Assembly: GCA_946699065.1 (NCBI GenBank)
Contig: CAMPDV010001984.1
Location: forward strand, 1-64,000
Direction: 5' to 3'
Source: Loxodes magnus
Taxonomy: Eukaryota > Ciliophora > Karyorelictea > Loxodida > Loxodidae
Length of the DNA stretch: 64,000 bases
Below the pieces are notes generated by a model. That model was not told the DNA's origin and searched no databases. It saw only the letters and a list, made by a program, of their open reading frames with translations. The position numbers were made by a program, and so were the translations under genes. Position 1 is the stretch's first letter. The number at the start of each line of letters is the position of its first letter. This document shows, in pieces, positions 25,560 through 38,258 of the stretch.

Positions 25560-26738
25560 TCATCTTGATTCTTCTTCATTGTTTTTCTCATCCTAAAATT
25601 AATCAGCTCTTTCCATTTTTTGCATTTCTTAGTTTTCTTACTATTTCTTAAGGTTATTTTATTCAAATAATTTTCTCTAGGAATTTAAAGGTGAACTTTT
25701 TTGATATTTTGTTTCTTTTTCGTTCTTTTCTTTCGATATTTCAATATTATTAAAGGTTTCTGCTTATTATCTTATATTTTTTTTTAGTTCCTGCAGCATT
25801 TTGTGCTCTGGGATTTCTTCTTATATAACTAAATTATTGTTTAGGAATTTGTTAAACTATTACTAGTTACTTTGCTACTATTAATTTTTTAATTCTTAAA
25901 GTTTCGTTGCTGACTGTAAAAAAATTATTTTATCTAGTTCTTATTGTTAAATTTTTATTTGCGCTTAAAACTCTAAGCGCTTTTAAATTGCATCTCTTTT
26001 TGTCCTTTTGATTTTTTGATTTATTTATTCGATTTTTTAATCTTTTATTCTTCTGCAGAAGTCAAATTTGTGTCCCACTTAGCCACAGAATATACATATT
26101 ATTTAAGTTTTGTGTCTCATAGTTATATTTTAATCGTAATATTTTATTTCATTTGGTAATTTTGAAATTTCTTGTTATGTGATTTCACATATTATTTCTA
26201 TTATTGGGTAGGACTTGTTTTCTATTTGTTTTAAGTTAATTTCTTTTATATTTTCGCTTATAAAAGTTAAAAAGAGATTTAGAATATCATCTAATTTCAT
26301 TGCATTTGTGCTTGTTATTCTTATTTTATAGTGATTTCTGTTATATTAGTTATCGAATAATTTTTCTTCAATTTTTAGTTATGCCAATTATTTTGGCATA
26401 TTGTTATCGGCTAGGTTAATGTGAAAAAATTGTTTATTGGTGTATTTCTTCACTAGTTCTTTACTTTTGAAGAAAAGTACGTAATTCCCTTTAAAATTAA
26501 ACTTCGAGTTGCATAGAACCTCTATTCTTTTGATATTTCCAAAGATTTTATTGAATATTTCGTTTTCGATTAGTTTTTTAATTTGATTATAGTTTCCCGG
26601 GTCATTTTCGAATTAAGTCAAAAGTTGATTTGTGTAAATAATTGATTAATAGTTAGTGGTTTATTCGTCTAGAAATTTGATAGTTAGGAGAGAGTTATCC
26701 CTTCTTTCAGTTGACAACCAACCTACCTGGTTAAGCAT
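25560..26738 (-). CDS. LINE ORF1 protein, intact (392 aa)
   Basis: ATG at 26738-26736 to TGA at 25562-25560: 393 codons, no frameshift, with TAA/TAG as Gln. It starts MLNQVGWLSTERRD. Residues ~60-190 look like an RNA-binding fold (KRIEVLCNSKFNFKGNYVLF, an RRM-like beta-strand pattern; this is inference). A CCHC knuckle follows (CIFCGQVGHKFDFC, CX2CX4HX4C, ~26045-26090). The rest is Gln/Lys-rich coiled coil ending NNEEESR. The start codon sits in the loop of a 15-bp hairpin. An ORF with only TGA excluded is unlikely to stay open this long by chance, so it is a recent or selected copy. Role: RNA-binding partner of ORF2 in the LINE RNP. Confidence 0.8.
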
Positions 26739-26757
26739 TAAAGTTGATTGTCAACTG
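26708..26757 (-). promoter_or_regulatory. 15-bp hairpin with the LINE ORF1 start codon in its loop
   Basis: CAGTTGACAACCAAC (26708-26722) pairs with GTTGATTGTCAACTG (26743-26757), with one mismatch (a G-U pair in the RNA) and a 20-nt loop. The ATG of ORF1 (26736-26738 on -) is inside the loop. In RNA this would present or hide the start codon. It also marks the 5' edge of the LINE. Confidence 0.7.
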
Positions 26758-28480
26758 ATTTCTAGGAAATTTAATAATCAATTTTTTTTAGATATTAAGA
26801 AGCATATATATAGATATTTTAGTTGAATAGTTTATAGAGTATCTGAAATGATATTTAAGACTTAATTATTTTATATTTCTATAATAGATAGTAAATAGTT
26901 TTTAGATGATCATTTATAGTATCTTTATCTGATATTTATAAAGTTATTTTAGATACTAAACTCTAAAGAGATCTATTCTATTAATTTAATGTATTTAATG
27001 TAATAACTATGAATAAATATTTAGTTTCTTAAGAGGTAATATTTTGATTAGTTTTAAACAAATCCATAATATAAATTAATAAATTTATAATTATTATTAA
27101 TGTAAATATTTATCATTAGACTTATTAAACTTTATATCATTCCAATCTACTTTTAAATAGCTACTTTTTTAGATAAATAATAATAAATCTACCTATTTAA
27201 GATATGCTACAATTTTCCTTAGATTATTTAAAACATATCAAGTATAAATCAAACTAAATATATACCTTTCTAATACTTTTATTATTTAACTATAATTCAA
27301 CATACATATTTCCCAACCAATATAACTCATATCAACATCCCAGTCAATTAACAATAACATCAACATTTCAACAAACAGATCAATTGTCTTATTAACAGAC
27401 TAATTAACCCACAAAACTCATCCTCATAAATCACTAAAATAGATAACATTATCACCCATTTTTAATTCTTTTTCTACTTAAACAGATCAAGATTTAATTA
27501 TAATACAAGATCTTCTAATTAAAAAGAGAACTAATTCTTCCTATTATTACTATTAAGTATTTATTCACAACTGTTTAAAGCATTTTGTTCAAAATTAATA
27601 TCTAAAATAGAAAAATCAAAAAGTTAAAAACATTATTATTTTAAAATACTATCAATTCATCAAACCTTTACAACTAAGCAGAACTAAAAAGCTCTAAAGT
27701 AAATCATAGGAGTCAAATAGACTAAATTTTTAATAATTAACAGAGATATTTAAACCTTTTATTTAACTTTCAGTCAATGAAGTTAATGGAAAGGAGAATA
27801 AAATAAATAAAGAACACTAAAAATATCTTTATTCAAGCAAATTAACAAATAAAAAAGATAATTATTTTATTTTGATTTATTTGAATTTTAATTAGTATTT
27901 AAATAAAATTAATATATTAAATATATTAAAATATATAACAAATGATTAATATATTAAATTTAAGATTTTATAGTAATCAAAGTTTATATTTACTTTAAAT
28001 ATTTGCTTTATAAGGAATTTTATAAAATCCTTCTACTATGTTTTTAATATTAAACCACTAGAAATAAACTTTATTTGAGATATTAAATTTTATAATATCT
28101 TACATTAATAAATTAATTATTAAATAAATCAACACTAAGATATAACATTTTTAGAATATATGTATTTAATCAATAGTAATATGATTGCTTAGATTTAGTA
28201 TAAGCATATAGAGATTAATAAATTAAAAGTAGCATATAAAAATGTTAATTAATTACTTTTATTATAAAGTATTAAGTGTATTATGCTACTATAAATGCTA
28301 TAAATTACTTCTATCATATAGAAACTTATTTATTTTATTAATTACCAAAATAAGATTAATACATTTTATAAATAACCAAGTTATATAAATGTATATTAGT
28401 TACTATTATACAATCTTAATAAAATAAGAGTTTATTTAAACTATATTCACCATTATCATCAAAAATATTTCTATATTCTA
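26758..28480. other. AT-rich spacer
   Basis: No gene seen. The part 27500-27900 is a direct repeat of 45060-45450; the rest matches nothing else in the window. Confidence 0.5.
27500..27900 (+). repeat. Direct repeat, copy 1 (with 45060-45450)
   Basis: Diverged direct repeat. Anchors include AATTAATATCTAAAATAG and TTTAATAATTAACA in the same order, followed by a TCAATGAA block in both. It carries no evident coding frame. Confidence 0.65.
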
Positions 28481-28489
28481 TAATTAAAG

Positions 28490-29200
28490 AGAAGCTTTGG
28501 ACTTAAATTTATATAATATAGTAAGAGTGCATTTTTTAAGAGATGGTTATAATTATAGCATTAGTTTAAATAATTTAATAGAAATTTATAAGATAGAAAT
28601 GATTAAAGTGATTTGATAAGAATATTGATTAGGTTGGTCTATATAATTTTTAAGTTAATAGTTCTTAAATTTAATTATTATTCTCGTATTTACTAAATCT
28701 AATAGAATACAAACTAGATAATAGCTAGCATAAACTAATTATATGTTACCAATCTCTAAATAGTATCAATTAATTTTTTTAAGTGTAACTTTAATTTATT
28801 TAAGATATTAATTTCTTATTTAAGAATACTTATATGATAACTACATAAGAATTTTAGACTAAATTACAATAACTTAGTTTCATATTATAACAAGAGATAT
28901 TTTCATTTAAACTTATTAGATATTTGAGCATAATTATAACATCCTTTTAAATTATTTATTACACCTAAACTTGCCATTTATTGCTTTCAAACTATTTATT
29001 TCTCATCAATTCTCTACTAAACTTCTTTATTATATACTCTATCTGTATTCCTTTTTATCGCTTTCATTCTTAAGTGCAATATTTTAAAGATTATCAACTA
29101 AATAATTATATAAAATAATGGTTTTATATCAAAGCTAAATATTTTATTTATAGTTATGCTTTAAATTCATATTTAAATAGTCATTTATTTATATATAACA
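28490..29200 (-). repeat. 3'-flank spacer of LRR unit L4
   Basis: Matches the spacer downstream of L5 (36510-38250, minus element d) and the L1/L8 flanks. It contains an empty version of the site where right element d inserted (near 28880). No gene. Confidence 0.7.
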
Positions 29201-29219
29201 ATTTAAGCATTATTTATTA

Positions 29220-29640
29220 TGTTCAAAGGTGAACAACAAGGGACGGCTTCATCATAGGTTGGGGAAGCTAAGTACCCATAATCGACTCTATGTCTTCCTC
29301 TGCTTTGGCTTGGCCTCGAGACATCTGCTAGTTTGACCTTCGGCACTGACTTATTTTAATTTTTAATTCTGGAAATAAAAGAAAATTATTTTTGCGAGCT
29401 TCATCAGAATTGGGGAATTTAAGTACCCATAATTGACACATGTCGTCCTCTGCTTTGATGATGCAATGAGACGTAACTTTGCCATGTCCTTGCATCTCCA
29501 ACAAGTATTAAAGATTACGAGTATTCTGAAATTATATCAGTATTGAACATTTTTATATTTACTGATTAATTATACCAGTATTGAACAAGGTTTTACCAGT
29601 ATCTGATAATTTTATCAGTAACAAACATTCTTGTCAGTAT
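29220..29640 (-). repeat. GC-rich island with two ~80-bp related units
   Basis: Units at about 29245-29320 and 29398-29475 share TTGGGGAA, AAGTACCCATAAT and TCCTCTGCTTTG, with a period near 153 bp. On -, the second unit reads as protein (IKAEDDMCQLWVLKFPNSDE); the first is the same peptide shifted by one base. Likely a decayed coding repeat in the same element as the hairpin that follows. Not a 5S rRNA or tRNA. Confidence 0.5.
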
Positions 29641-29655
29641 GAAACTTTTTTTAAA

Positions 29656-29687
29656 GAGCTGCGCACCAATGAGAGTGCTACGCGCTC
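29656..29687 (+). repeat. Shared 3' hairpin motif with (TTTA)n tail
   Basis: GAGCTGCGCACC and GGTGCTACGCGCTC-type arms around AATGAGA, followed by TATAATC and TTTATTTATTTATTTA. It is the clearest copy of the motif also seen at 2781, 40360, 45498 and 62699. Confidence 0.65.
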
Positions 29688-29875
29688 TATAATCAAATTT
29701 ATTTATTTATTTATTTATCTCTTTATTCTACTTATTTTATGAACAAGTTATGTAAAATTTATAGTTTATTATTTATAAAAAATATTTTAATAAGCAACTT
29801 TAAGTAATTTTATTTGCTTAGCATAAATTATTTATTAAAATATAAGACTTAATATTTATTGTTATTTACCTTCTT

Positions 29876-31714
29876 TCAAGTTTGATTGCTATCTTCCTCA
29901 ACATTATGATTTATTGTCATCCTTACGAACTTCTATTTAAGTTTATTAGCCCACTATTCGTTTATTGACGTTCCTTCAATATTTAAGTATTTAAGATTTC
30001 TATAAAAAGGATATTTTTATCCCTCTTAATCATAAATTGGAAAGCCTTCCTAAGTAACAGCCTTTGAATCCTAAAGATTTAAAGATTTTAAATGTTTACA
30101 GTTAGTTACTATTTATACTATATCTTTATTATTTAGTTAAATTTCTTGAAGATTTAATTATTTTAATTTGTTTATTTTAACTATTTCATCTATTCAATTC
30201 TCATCTAGCATTGTACTTCATTCCAAGTCTAAACTTTCTAACTCCTTACAGTTTTAACTAATAGAATGTAGAGTTTTATTATTTAATTTTTGCATATCAC
30301 TAAGAGATAATTTAGTTAGTTTTCTACAATTCTCAAAAATATAACATAGAGTTTCATTAGAAAATTATCTAAGATTGCAAATTTATATTTCTTTATAATT
30401 CTATCCATAATCTCCTATTTTCTTCAAAGATACATTAGTAAGTTTAAATAAAGAACTCAATCTAAGAGACTTTAAACTAGGACAATTTTACATTAAAGAA
30501 ATCAGGTGATTATCATTAAAATTATCGCAATCATCAATCTCAATATGTTATAATTTATTATGCTACTTAGAAAATAATTCTTATATTGTTTCTGTTTATA
30601 AGTCTCACTAAATTTTTAAACTACTAAGGTTCAAGTTTTTTAACTTCATTATGAATTATTCGTAAGAATTTTTTATATTATATTAGTTAATTTTGTTTAA
30701 ATTAGGGCATAAGTCAATATACTTATCCATATTCTCATTATAGTTAATGTTTATTTCTTCTAATGAATTTTCTTTTTTTTTCAAATATTGTATTAAAATT
30801 TCTTGATTAATTCCTTCACTAAATATAATTAGTTCCTTTAAATTTAATCCTAAGCAGTAGTCTATTAAAAACTTTCCTGTTATCTGGTTTTAATTTTATT
30901 ATCAAATTTCTAAGGATTATAAATTAGTCAAATTTTACAAAAAACTTAAATTTTCTTCTTAAAGGTTAAAAGCAGTTAAAACTAGTTTTCTTAGGTTTGA
31001 GCATTTTTTCATATATTCTTGGATTATTTTATCTAAATTATTTAGTTTAAGTAAATGAATTTCTTATACTAGTTTATATCCTTTTTTATTTAAATTTAAT
31101 TTTAGTTCTAAGCATTTTTTTATTTATTGAAAGATTCCTTCTGCTTAATTTTGTTCTTATCAATCATAAGTATTAACATAAAAGATTTTAGTATTAGATT
31201 ATAATATTTGTTTGAGAGTTCAGTTAAGCTTGCTTTAAACATAGTCATTATTACTTGAATATTGTTTTATTTCTAACTTTTCAAATTAATACTTAAACTT
31301 ATTTAGATTTTAACTAACTTATTGCAGTCTACCTATGTCTCTATTTTTAAGGAACTAACAAATATGTTGAAGAATATAAGAATTTGAAAATAAAGTTTGT
31401 TTACTACTTTTAAACTGCTTAGTACTTTATTATTATTAAGAAAACTCTTCTTCTTAGTTTAAGTGCTCATTAATTCTCTTCATTGGAAGCGTTATTTCTT
31501 AGTCTTACTACTTTTTTATTGATATTGTTTAATTTATTTGACTCATTTTTTATTTTTAATCTTATGCTAAATTGTTTTGGATTTAGGCTGTTACTTAAGT
31601 TTCTTGGAGGTGTTTATGAGATTCTTCTTATTATTGATTAGAAGAGGACTATTAGTTTGATATATCTAGTGTATAGTTTTAGTTACTAGTTGATTAATCA
31701 GTCCCACTTTACAT
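29876..31714 (-). CDS. F-box/LRR protein, copy L4
   Basis: ATG at 31714-31712 to the consensus terminal TGA at 29878-29876 is exactly 613 codons. The C-terminus ends NVEEDSNQT before TGA, the family consensus. It has the same domain order as L1. TGA is present at both family-wide codons, at the Asp site, and after EI (where L3 has a TAA Gln codon). I checked motif blocks and total length, not every codon. It is not part of the palindrome. It lies in direct orientation with L5, so it arose by a separate duplication. Confidence 0.55.
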
Positions 31715-32026
31715 TTTATTATAATTTTATTTTATCAGACTATTTATACTTAGATTAATAATAACGGCTATATTTATAAATAAAACTTAAGATTTAAATA
31801 AGCATTATCATATTTAAGTAACTTAATTAAATTTACTTTTTCAATTAAATAAAAGAACTAAATTAAATTAAAAGCGTAAATGGTTTATTTATCTTATAGC
31901 TATTCTTCTTAATAAGCTTAATATAAATGCTTTCTTAATATTTATTAGAGAGCTAATTAATTAATATTCCTTTAGGAAAATGAATTTTAAGTCATGCTTA
32001 TTTTAAAATTTATGAATATAAATGCT
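31715..32026. promoter_or_regulatory. Upstream region of L4
   Basis: Conserved with the upstream regions of L3, L5 and L6 (ATG-proximal ~130 bp, then AAAAGCGTAAATGG). Interrupted by right element b about 310 bp upstream of the gene. Confidence 0.35.
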
Positions 32027-32875
32027 TAGAGAAATATGATAATAATAATAATAATAATATACTAAATTAAAGTGTTCGTATCTCTGGGAATTCTAAACCC
32101 CTTCAATACATACCTCAAAGTTCGTTTCTTGATGTTTAAAATAAAAGTTCGGTCTCCCAGTTTTTTTGGAGTTCTGTCACTCCATTGAAAAAGCCTCCTT
32201 CTAAATATTCTTCCATCCTTGTCTACATAAATTTTTGACAGTTCTCTCCAAATCTCTTCACTGTTTCTTCTCTGTTTATCCAAATATATCTTGCATCTCT
32301 TGTATGTGTGGAATCTTGATTAGCACAGTTTTATGATCCTTCTGGGAGGAGTTATCTCTATGGAATTTATGCATTCTAGTTCCATTTAATTTTCAGCTAA
32401 GGTTTAAGGTTAAATTCTTTTTTTCACAAAAGTTTCACTTCGATTTCCTGTTTCATTAATCTTTCTTCATTGTTTTAACTTTTCTATAATAATTTTTGGT
32501 TTTCTTTCTTTAATATTTAAACTTCTTCTTATAGGATAGATTTCATAAGTTATTCTATTATTAGCTATTCATTATTTTTCTATTTCTACATTATTTTTTA
32601 GTTACCACTTTTCATGTAGTTGCTTGATCGTGGCTATGGGAGTATTAAGTCTCGCTTGCTTTAGTCAGTTTCTGTTGATTTGATTTCTGATTCAATTTAA
32701 GATTATCTTTAGTTTTCAAAATTTGGGGGTTAAAGAGTCTAAGAAAATTATTATGTTATTAAAGAAGACATGGTAGAAGAAGAATTAGAAGTCTCTGATT
32801 TTCTTTCCTTTTTCTATGGAGCTGAAAAAAAGCCGTTCTTGAGACCTTCTGCCATTTTATTATTAGAGAAATTAG
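32027..32875 (-). mobile_element. ORF1-only retroelement b (right copy)
   Basis: A - copy of element b: ATG at 32855, the same coiled coil, a changed knuckle region, and DKQRRNSEEIWREL at about 32240-32283. The 3' tail at 32041 is TATATTATTATT-type. The imperfect duplication around TTAGAGAAAT (32025 and 32864) is seen unbroken at 40700 and 50775, so the insertion is real. It has more damage than the left copy; its C-terminal frame (LRYVLKGFRIPRDTN) has no TGA before the tail. Different target sites mean two independent insertions. Confidence 0.75.
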
Positions 32876-33000
32876 ATATCCTTGTATATAATTATTTATA
32901 ATTCCATATGTATTTCAGTGGAGTTATGCTGATATATAGTGCATACATAATAGTCTCCTATAAAAATTATAGAGCAGACTTTAAAATCTTAGTGAAAAAG
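32876..33000 (-). repeat. Remnant of the LRR upstream region
   Basis: TGTATTTCAGTGGAG and ATAGTCTCCTATAAAAATTA match 14570-14660, 40740-40830 and 50820-50900. The duplicated unit around L4 stops here, so L4 lacks gene X. Confidence 0.6.
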
Positions 33001-33349
33001 GAAGATAAATGAAGAAATATAGTCTGAATTTGAATATTTGATTAAGATGTAGAAATATGTTAGGTTACTTAAGCTTAGTGGCTTATTAGTAAGAATGGTA
33101 AAGAATTGTATATTAGTATATTTGGATATTAGTTGGTGAAAATAAAGAGAAAAGAAATGATATTAAAGTTAATGAGTTATTTGATAATTGAAGTATTACA
33201 TAAACTGATTTTAATTATTAATAAATAAAATTTCCTAATTGTTAGTTTAATAAAACAGATAGATAAAAGAAGCTTGCTTCTTCAAAGATAAGCATATTTC
33301 GTTATACTTAAATATTTGTCTATTATTTACAAGAAGGAAAGTAAAATTA

Positions 33350-34150
33350 AGAAAATATCATTTTTATGTCATTTAAAAAAGGCAGAACTACTAGAATAAA
33401 ACTAAGATTAACTCTAAGATTCAATATTAACAAAGATATAGCAGCAAAAACAAAACTACTAAAATAAATAATTAAGTGAAGAGTCAATTTTATTTATACA
33501 CCCATTTATTATCACTAGGGAACATTTACTTGCAGGATGGCGGATTATGTTGAAATTACTAAAAATAAGAAATTTAATTATACTTTTCATCAAAGTAAAT
33601 AAAGAAATTATGGCTTTTCTATTGGAAAAAATTAATAAAGTAAGCATAAACTTCTAAAAGGAAATACAAAATTAATTCTCAGAATATGAGATCTAAAGTT
33701 TAAATCATAGAATCACATTAAAAAATATTGAAATTAATATAAATTTGTTGAAGATTCAACATGAGAATAACTAATTAAAAAAGAAAATTAGAAGCAATTC
33801 TGAAATGAAAGAGTTAAGTTTGCAAATAAATAGAAGAAAGCCTTAATCAATTAACCTATATTTGAAATCTATAATCTTAAATAATAAATTAAATGAGATA
33901 CCTAAGCATTTATAAGGAGTAAAAGTCTGCTTATATCTATAACTAAGAGAAATATATTAAGATGTTAATTATGCAAGAAAAAAGGACACCAACAGTGCTG
34001 ATATTTAATAAAAGTAAATTAAAGAAAAAATAATTAACCAAAGGGAGTTAAATATATTTTCTCGAGAATGTAAAACCATGATGATTCTATTAAAGGAGGG
34101 ATAATAATATATTGATAAAGATATATAGTCTTAATTAAGAGCATATTAAT
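33350..34150 (+). mobile_element. Decayed zinc-knuckle ORF1 relic (element f)
   Basis: On + around 33520-33860 there is a basic coiled-coil-like frame. At about 33958-34002 another frame reads RCQLCKKKGHQQC, a CCHC-like knuckle with a shortened last spacing, followed by TGA. The ends are not clear, though an AT-rich tail may lie near 34100. Probably an old member of the ORF1-only class; weaker than a to e. Confidence 0.35.
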
Positions 34151-35335
34151 ATGATTTAAAAGATAATTAGTTGATATGATTTCATAGAAGAAAAAGACTT
34201 AGCAAAATATTAGTAATATACATTTGTTTATATTAAGTTGAATATTTGTTTATTAATTACTCTTTTTTAATAACTAGCACAAATGTAAGATGCATTATAT
34301 TTGATAACAATTTGCACATATATGTGTATAGTAAAATAGCTTAATATTGTTATCACAACTAATAATAAAATTCTAATGATTTAATTATAAATTATTATTG
34401 TTGAGATATATTAATACTTGATTATCTAATTTCTTCTTAGCATAGCTTTTATTAATTGATATTGCTTATTATATTAGTTGATATGAAACAATTAATAATA
34501 AGAATAATAAGAGATATAGTAGTATAAATATGATTAATTAATAGTATAATAGTATGGATGTTATGACTGCTACTAAAAGGAAGAATATAGATATAATGTT
34601 TAGTATTTAGAAGATTGAAATGGCCTAAATGTATGTTGTAGTTAGTTTTAAACCATTAATTTGGCTTATTTTCTTAATTATTTAATATATATAACTAGAG
34701 TTTTTATTTAATATTAACAGTATCTATCTTTATAAACAATATTATAACTCATAAGGATCTTTACAAAGAAGCAAATTATAATAAGAAGTTCTAATATAAT
34801 TGTATATCAAAACCAATTCAATTACTAAATTAAGATAGTTAATAGACTATTTATTATCTATTTAGCTACTTTAACTAGTTACAAACTTATAAATTGCTTT
34901 AATTCATTCTAACTAACTTTATATCCAACTTTAAATATCAATCACTATTAATATTTCCTTCATATCAAAAACTAAATACTACCTTAAACAAATAACTAAC
35001 TAACATTTTTCAAACTAGTTCAACAAACTACCTAGATATTAAGCTTAAGCAAACATACATTTTCATCTTTATTATTCAAAAAGTAACCATATTAATACCT
35101 AGAATTTAGCACAAGAGTAACTTATTTTTATTACAAACAATAAAAACTCTTCATTGCTTAAAAAGAAATCCTACTACTTTACATTTAGAATTACCAAAAA
35201 TTAAGTCAAGTAGCTTACGTTAAAGACAGTAACAATTCTTGGCAAAGTAAAAAACAATCTCATAAAATTTGGATTCTATAGCTGCAATAAAAGGAAACTA
35301 AAAAAATAATAAATTTAAGAAAATTTATTATAAAT
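34151..35335. other. AT-rich spacer
   Basis: No gene, RNA or repeat recognised. Confidence 0.5.
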
Positions 35336-35339
35336 AAAT

Positions 35340-35735
35340 ATTATTATAAAGAGCACCTCGTTGTTCTTTCAATATTCATATTTTAAATTAAAAAAAGTCC
35401 TCTCATAATTATTGCTATCATTCTACCCGTTTAATGAGTTATGTCACTTTCCCAAATGGGGAATCTGCTTATTAAAATTTATTCTCGGATCTTTAATAAA
35501 ATGTTCCAGTCTTCTTTAATAAGATTCAAATAAGAATCAGTAATTAAATCATTAGTAGAACCCTCAATCTAACGTTCATACTACAAACGAGATCCCTCGG
35601 TCATTTTAGACTTGTCTCTTCCGAGCTTATCCATCCTTTCAAGTGGTAACATCTAGGGCGAGATTACTTGCAAAGCAGTATACAATGAACCAGACTATCT
35701 ACTAGTTCTCCTGACGAAATCGATTCTATATATAT
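35340..35735 (-). repeat. R-family repeat, copy R2 (best preserved)
   Basis: On - it reads a continuous peptide: MDKLGRDKSKMTEGSRLQYE, then STNDLITDSYLNLIKEDW, then FPIWESDITHQTGRM, without TGA. R1 and R3 share the same blocks but have TGA or frame changes. A short relic of the hairpin (GAGCACCTCGTTGTTC) lies at 35351-35367. Family unknown. It may be the C-terminal part of an element ORF. Confidence 0.5.
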
Positions 35736-35999
35736 AATATAATTAAAAAGAAGGATAAAAAGGGGAAAATAAAATAAACTATGAATATGTTTAGCAAATC
35801 TTTGCATAACTTAAAGGGTAACAATATTTGAAGTATCTATAAAAATCTAGTAATAGTAAGTTTATTAAGTCTAATAGTTTTAGATTATTCCTATAAATAA
35901 TAATTGTAATAATAAAAAGCTTAATAAATGGAAATATTTGTAGAAAAAGCATTAACAGTAAATAACGAGAGAACAGTATCATATTTTAAGTGAAAATAA

Positions 36000-36907
36000 A
36001 GATTTTTAAATAAACAAAAAAGTAAAATTAAGTATAAATAGGTAAATTTTTATATTTATCTTATAGATATTCTTAATAAGATGCTAAATACCTATATTTA
36101 ATTACTTTTATTTGAAATGTTTTTTTATCATTCCTTAAATTTTATTTCTAGCTAAATTTTAAATTTAATGAAATAAAATGATAAAACAAAATCAATTATT
36201 GCATAAATTATTGAAATTCTTATATTTTAAAAATTATCTTAGACGTAAAAACATGATCATATAATTATATAGTCATTATATCATATTCATTACTAGATTA
36301 TATAGTAAGAAACTTATGGCAAATCTTTCAAATATAATTATATAAGAAATGTTTCTAATAATACTAACCCTCAATTCCGAGCTATTACTAAATTATAAAT
36401 ATGATATTTTTGAAAGTTTATTATAATTGAAACTTTTAGTTAAATTAAGGTAGCTTATTATACTAGATTTTTACCAATTTATTTAGATTATTCTTATTAT
36501 GTTTTGTGTGTGAGAATTAAAAGGGAGGTTTTGGACTTAATTTGATATAATAAAATAAGAGTAGATTTTTTAAGAGATGGTAATAATTATAGCATTAGTT
36601 TAAATAATTTAATAGAAATGTATAAGATAGAAATGGTTAAAGTGATTTGATAAGAATATTGATTGGTTGATCTATATAAGTTTTAATAGTTCTTAAATAT
36701 AATTATTATTAGCGTATTTAATAAATCTATTAGAATACAAACTAGATAATAGCTAACATAAACTAATTATATCTTACCAATCTCTAAATAGTATCAATTA
36801 ATTTTTTTTAAGTGTAACTTTAATTTATTTAAGATATTAATTTCTTATTTAGGAATATCTTATATGATAACTACATAAGAATTTTAGACCAAATTAAAAT
36901 AACTTAG
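36000..36907 (-). repeat. 3' spacer of LRR unit L5, part 1
   Basis: 36000-36480 resembles 59280-59640 (the region of the 138-aa ORF, here not open). 36510-36907 resembles 28490-28880. Continues at 37778 after element d. Confidence 0.6.
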
Positions 36908-37777
36908 CTTCATATTATAATAATAATAATAATATACTTAAAGCTAGTAGAGTTTTGCATTCTCTGGAATTGCAACCAGTTCCTACGGACAGTTTTTTTA
37001 ACGTGGGTGTGATCCACGACCTTTTTATTAAGTGGAAGGTTACCACTGTAACCGTTCAAGTGGTCTTGCAAAAAGCTTTTATTTGTAGATCCCTGTTGGA
37101 GTTATTCATAGTTTATTGAGTTGTCTCCATGTTCTTTTTTGCTCTTATTCGTTTATTTTCTTTCATTATCAACAGTTTTTTAAAATATGTTGATTTGATT
37201 TGCAACATCAACAAAGTTTGTATTATTGCCTTTATTTCGTTCTTTTTTATGATAATTTATTTTCTATATTTTCTAATCTTTTAATGAAACTTGTAGCAAT
37301 CATTTCTTTTTCTGGATTCAATTCTGTTTTTAATTCTATTGGTATTTTTTCTATTTCCATTTTCGTGTCATATTTAAAGTTTTATTGCGACTAAGTTCAG
37401 AGTTGTTCTTCCGTTATCAAATTGCTTTGAATGAGCTGTTTTCTGAGTATTAATAATTCGTTGTTTTAATCCTCTATGCTATTTATTAATTCCCTTATTT
37501 TTCTCCTTAGTTATAAGCTGTATCTTCATACTTTTAAATTAATTTTTACATTTGATCTAGTTAAATTTAAAGTTTTTGATCAGATTCGTTCTTAGGTTAT
37601 CTTATCTCTATAGATCCTACCATCACTTTACCTTCTGATGACGAACTTGACTCCTCTCGTTGGTATTGTTTTTTCTAAATTTCTTTTGCCGCTTTTCTCT
37701 TTAGGTTTTTAAGTTAATTCTTTGAGAGTCGAAGAGATTAATCCATTTTTCTGAAAATATCCTTCATATTATAATAA
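36908..37777 (-). mobile_element. ORF1-only retroelement d (right copy) with 16-bp TSD
   Basis: The insert is 36924-37761 (838 bp). The duplication CTTCATATTATAATAA lies at 36908-36923 and 37762-37777. Unoccupied versions of this site exist at ~28880, ~60205 and (reverse) ~5290, so the boundaries are certain. It is nearly identical to left d over the coding part, with one base more near the C-terminus, but the (ATT)n tail has only about five units against 89. Both copies share most coding lesions, so both descend from an already defective source. Confidence 0.9.
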
Positions 37778-38258
37778 GATATATTTTCATTTAAACTTAA
37801 TATTTAAAGTATAATTAGACTATCCTTTTAAATTATTTATTAACATAAACTTGTCATTTATTGTTTCCAAACTATTCTTTTCTTATCAATTCTCTACTAA
37901 ACTTCTTTATTATATAATCTAGCTGTTTTTCTTTTTATCTTTTTCAATCTTAGTGCAATATTTTAAAGATTATCAACTAAATAATTATATAAAATAATGC
38001 TTTAATATCAAAAGCTAAATAGTTTATTTATTATTATGCTTTACAATTCATATTTCAATTTCCATTTATTTATATATAAAAATTGAACCATTACTTATTA
38101 TCTCTTTATTCTACTTATTTTATGAACAAATTATGTAAAATTTATAGTTTATTATATATAAAAAATATCTTAATAAGCAACTTTAAGTAATTTTATTTGT
38201 TTAACATAAATTATTTATTAAAATATAAAATTTAATATTTATTGTTATTTACTTTCTT
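37778..38258 (-). repeat. 3' spacer of LRR unit L5, part 2
   Basis: Continuation of the spacer; matches 28890-29200 and 60230-60710. No gene. Confidence 0.6.

Noticed and set aside
29245-29475. Possible 5S rRNA or SINE RNA gene
   Set aside because: The GC-rich words do not match 5S rRNA, and no convincing A/B-box pair or tRNA fold was seen.
33459-33647. 62-codon ORF on - as a gene
   Set aside because: It is antisense to the coiled-coil-like frame of relic element f.
35400-35735. R repeats as structured non-coding RNAs
   Set aside because: Conservation among R1, R2 and R3 follows a peptide pattern on one strand more than base pairing; only the terminal motif looks like a hairpin.
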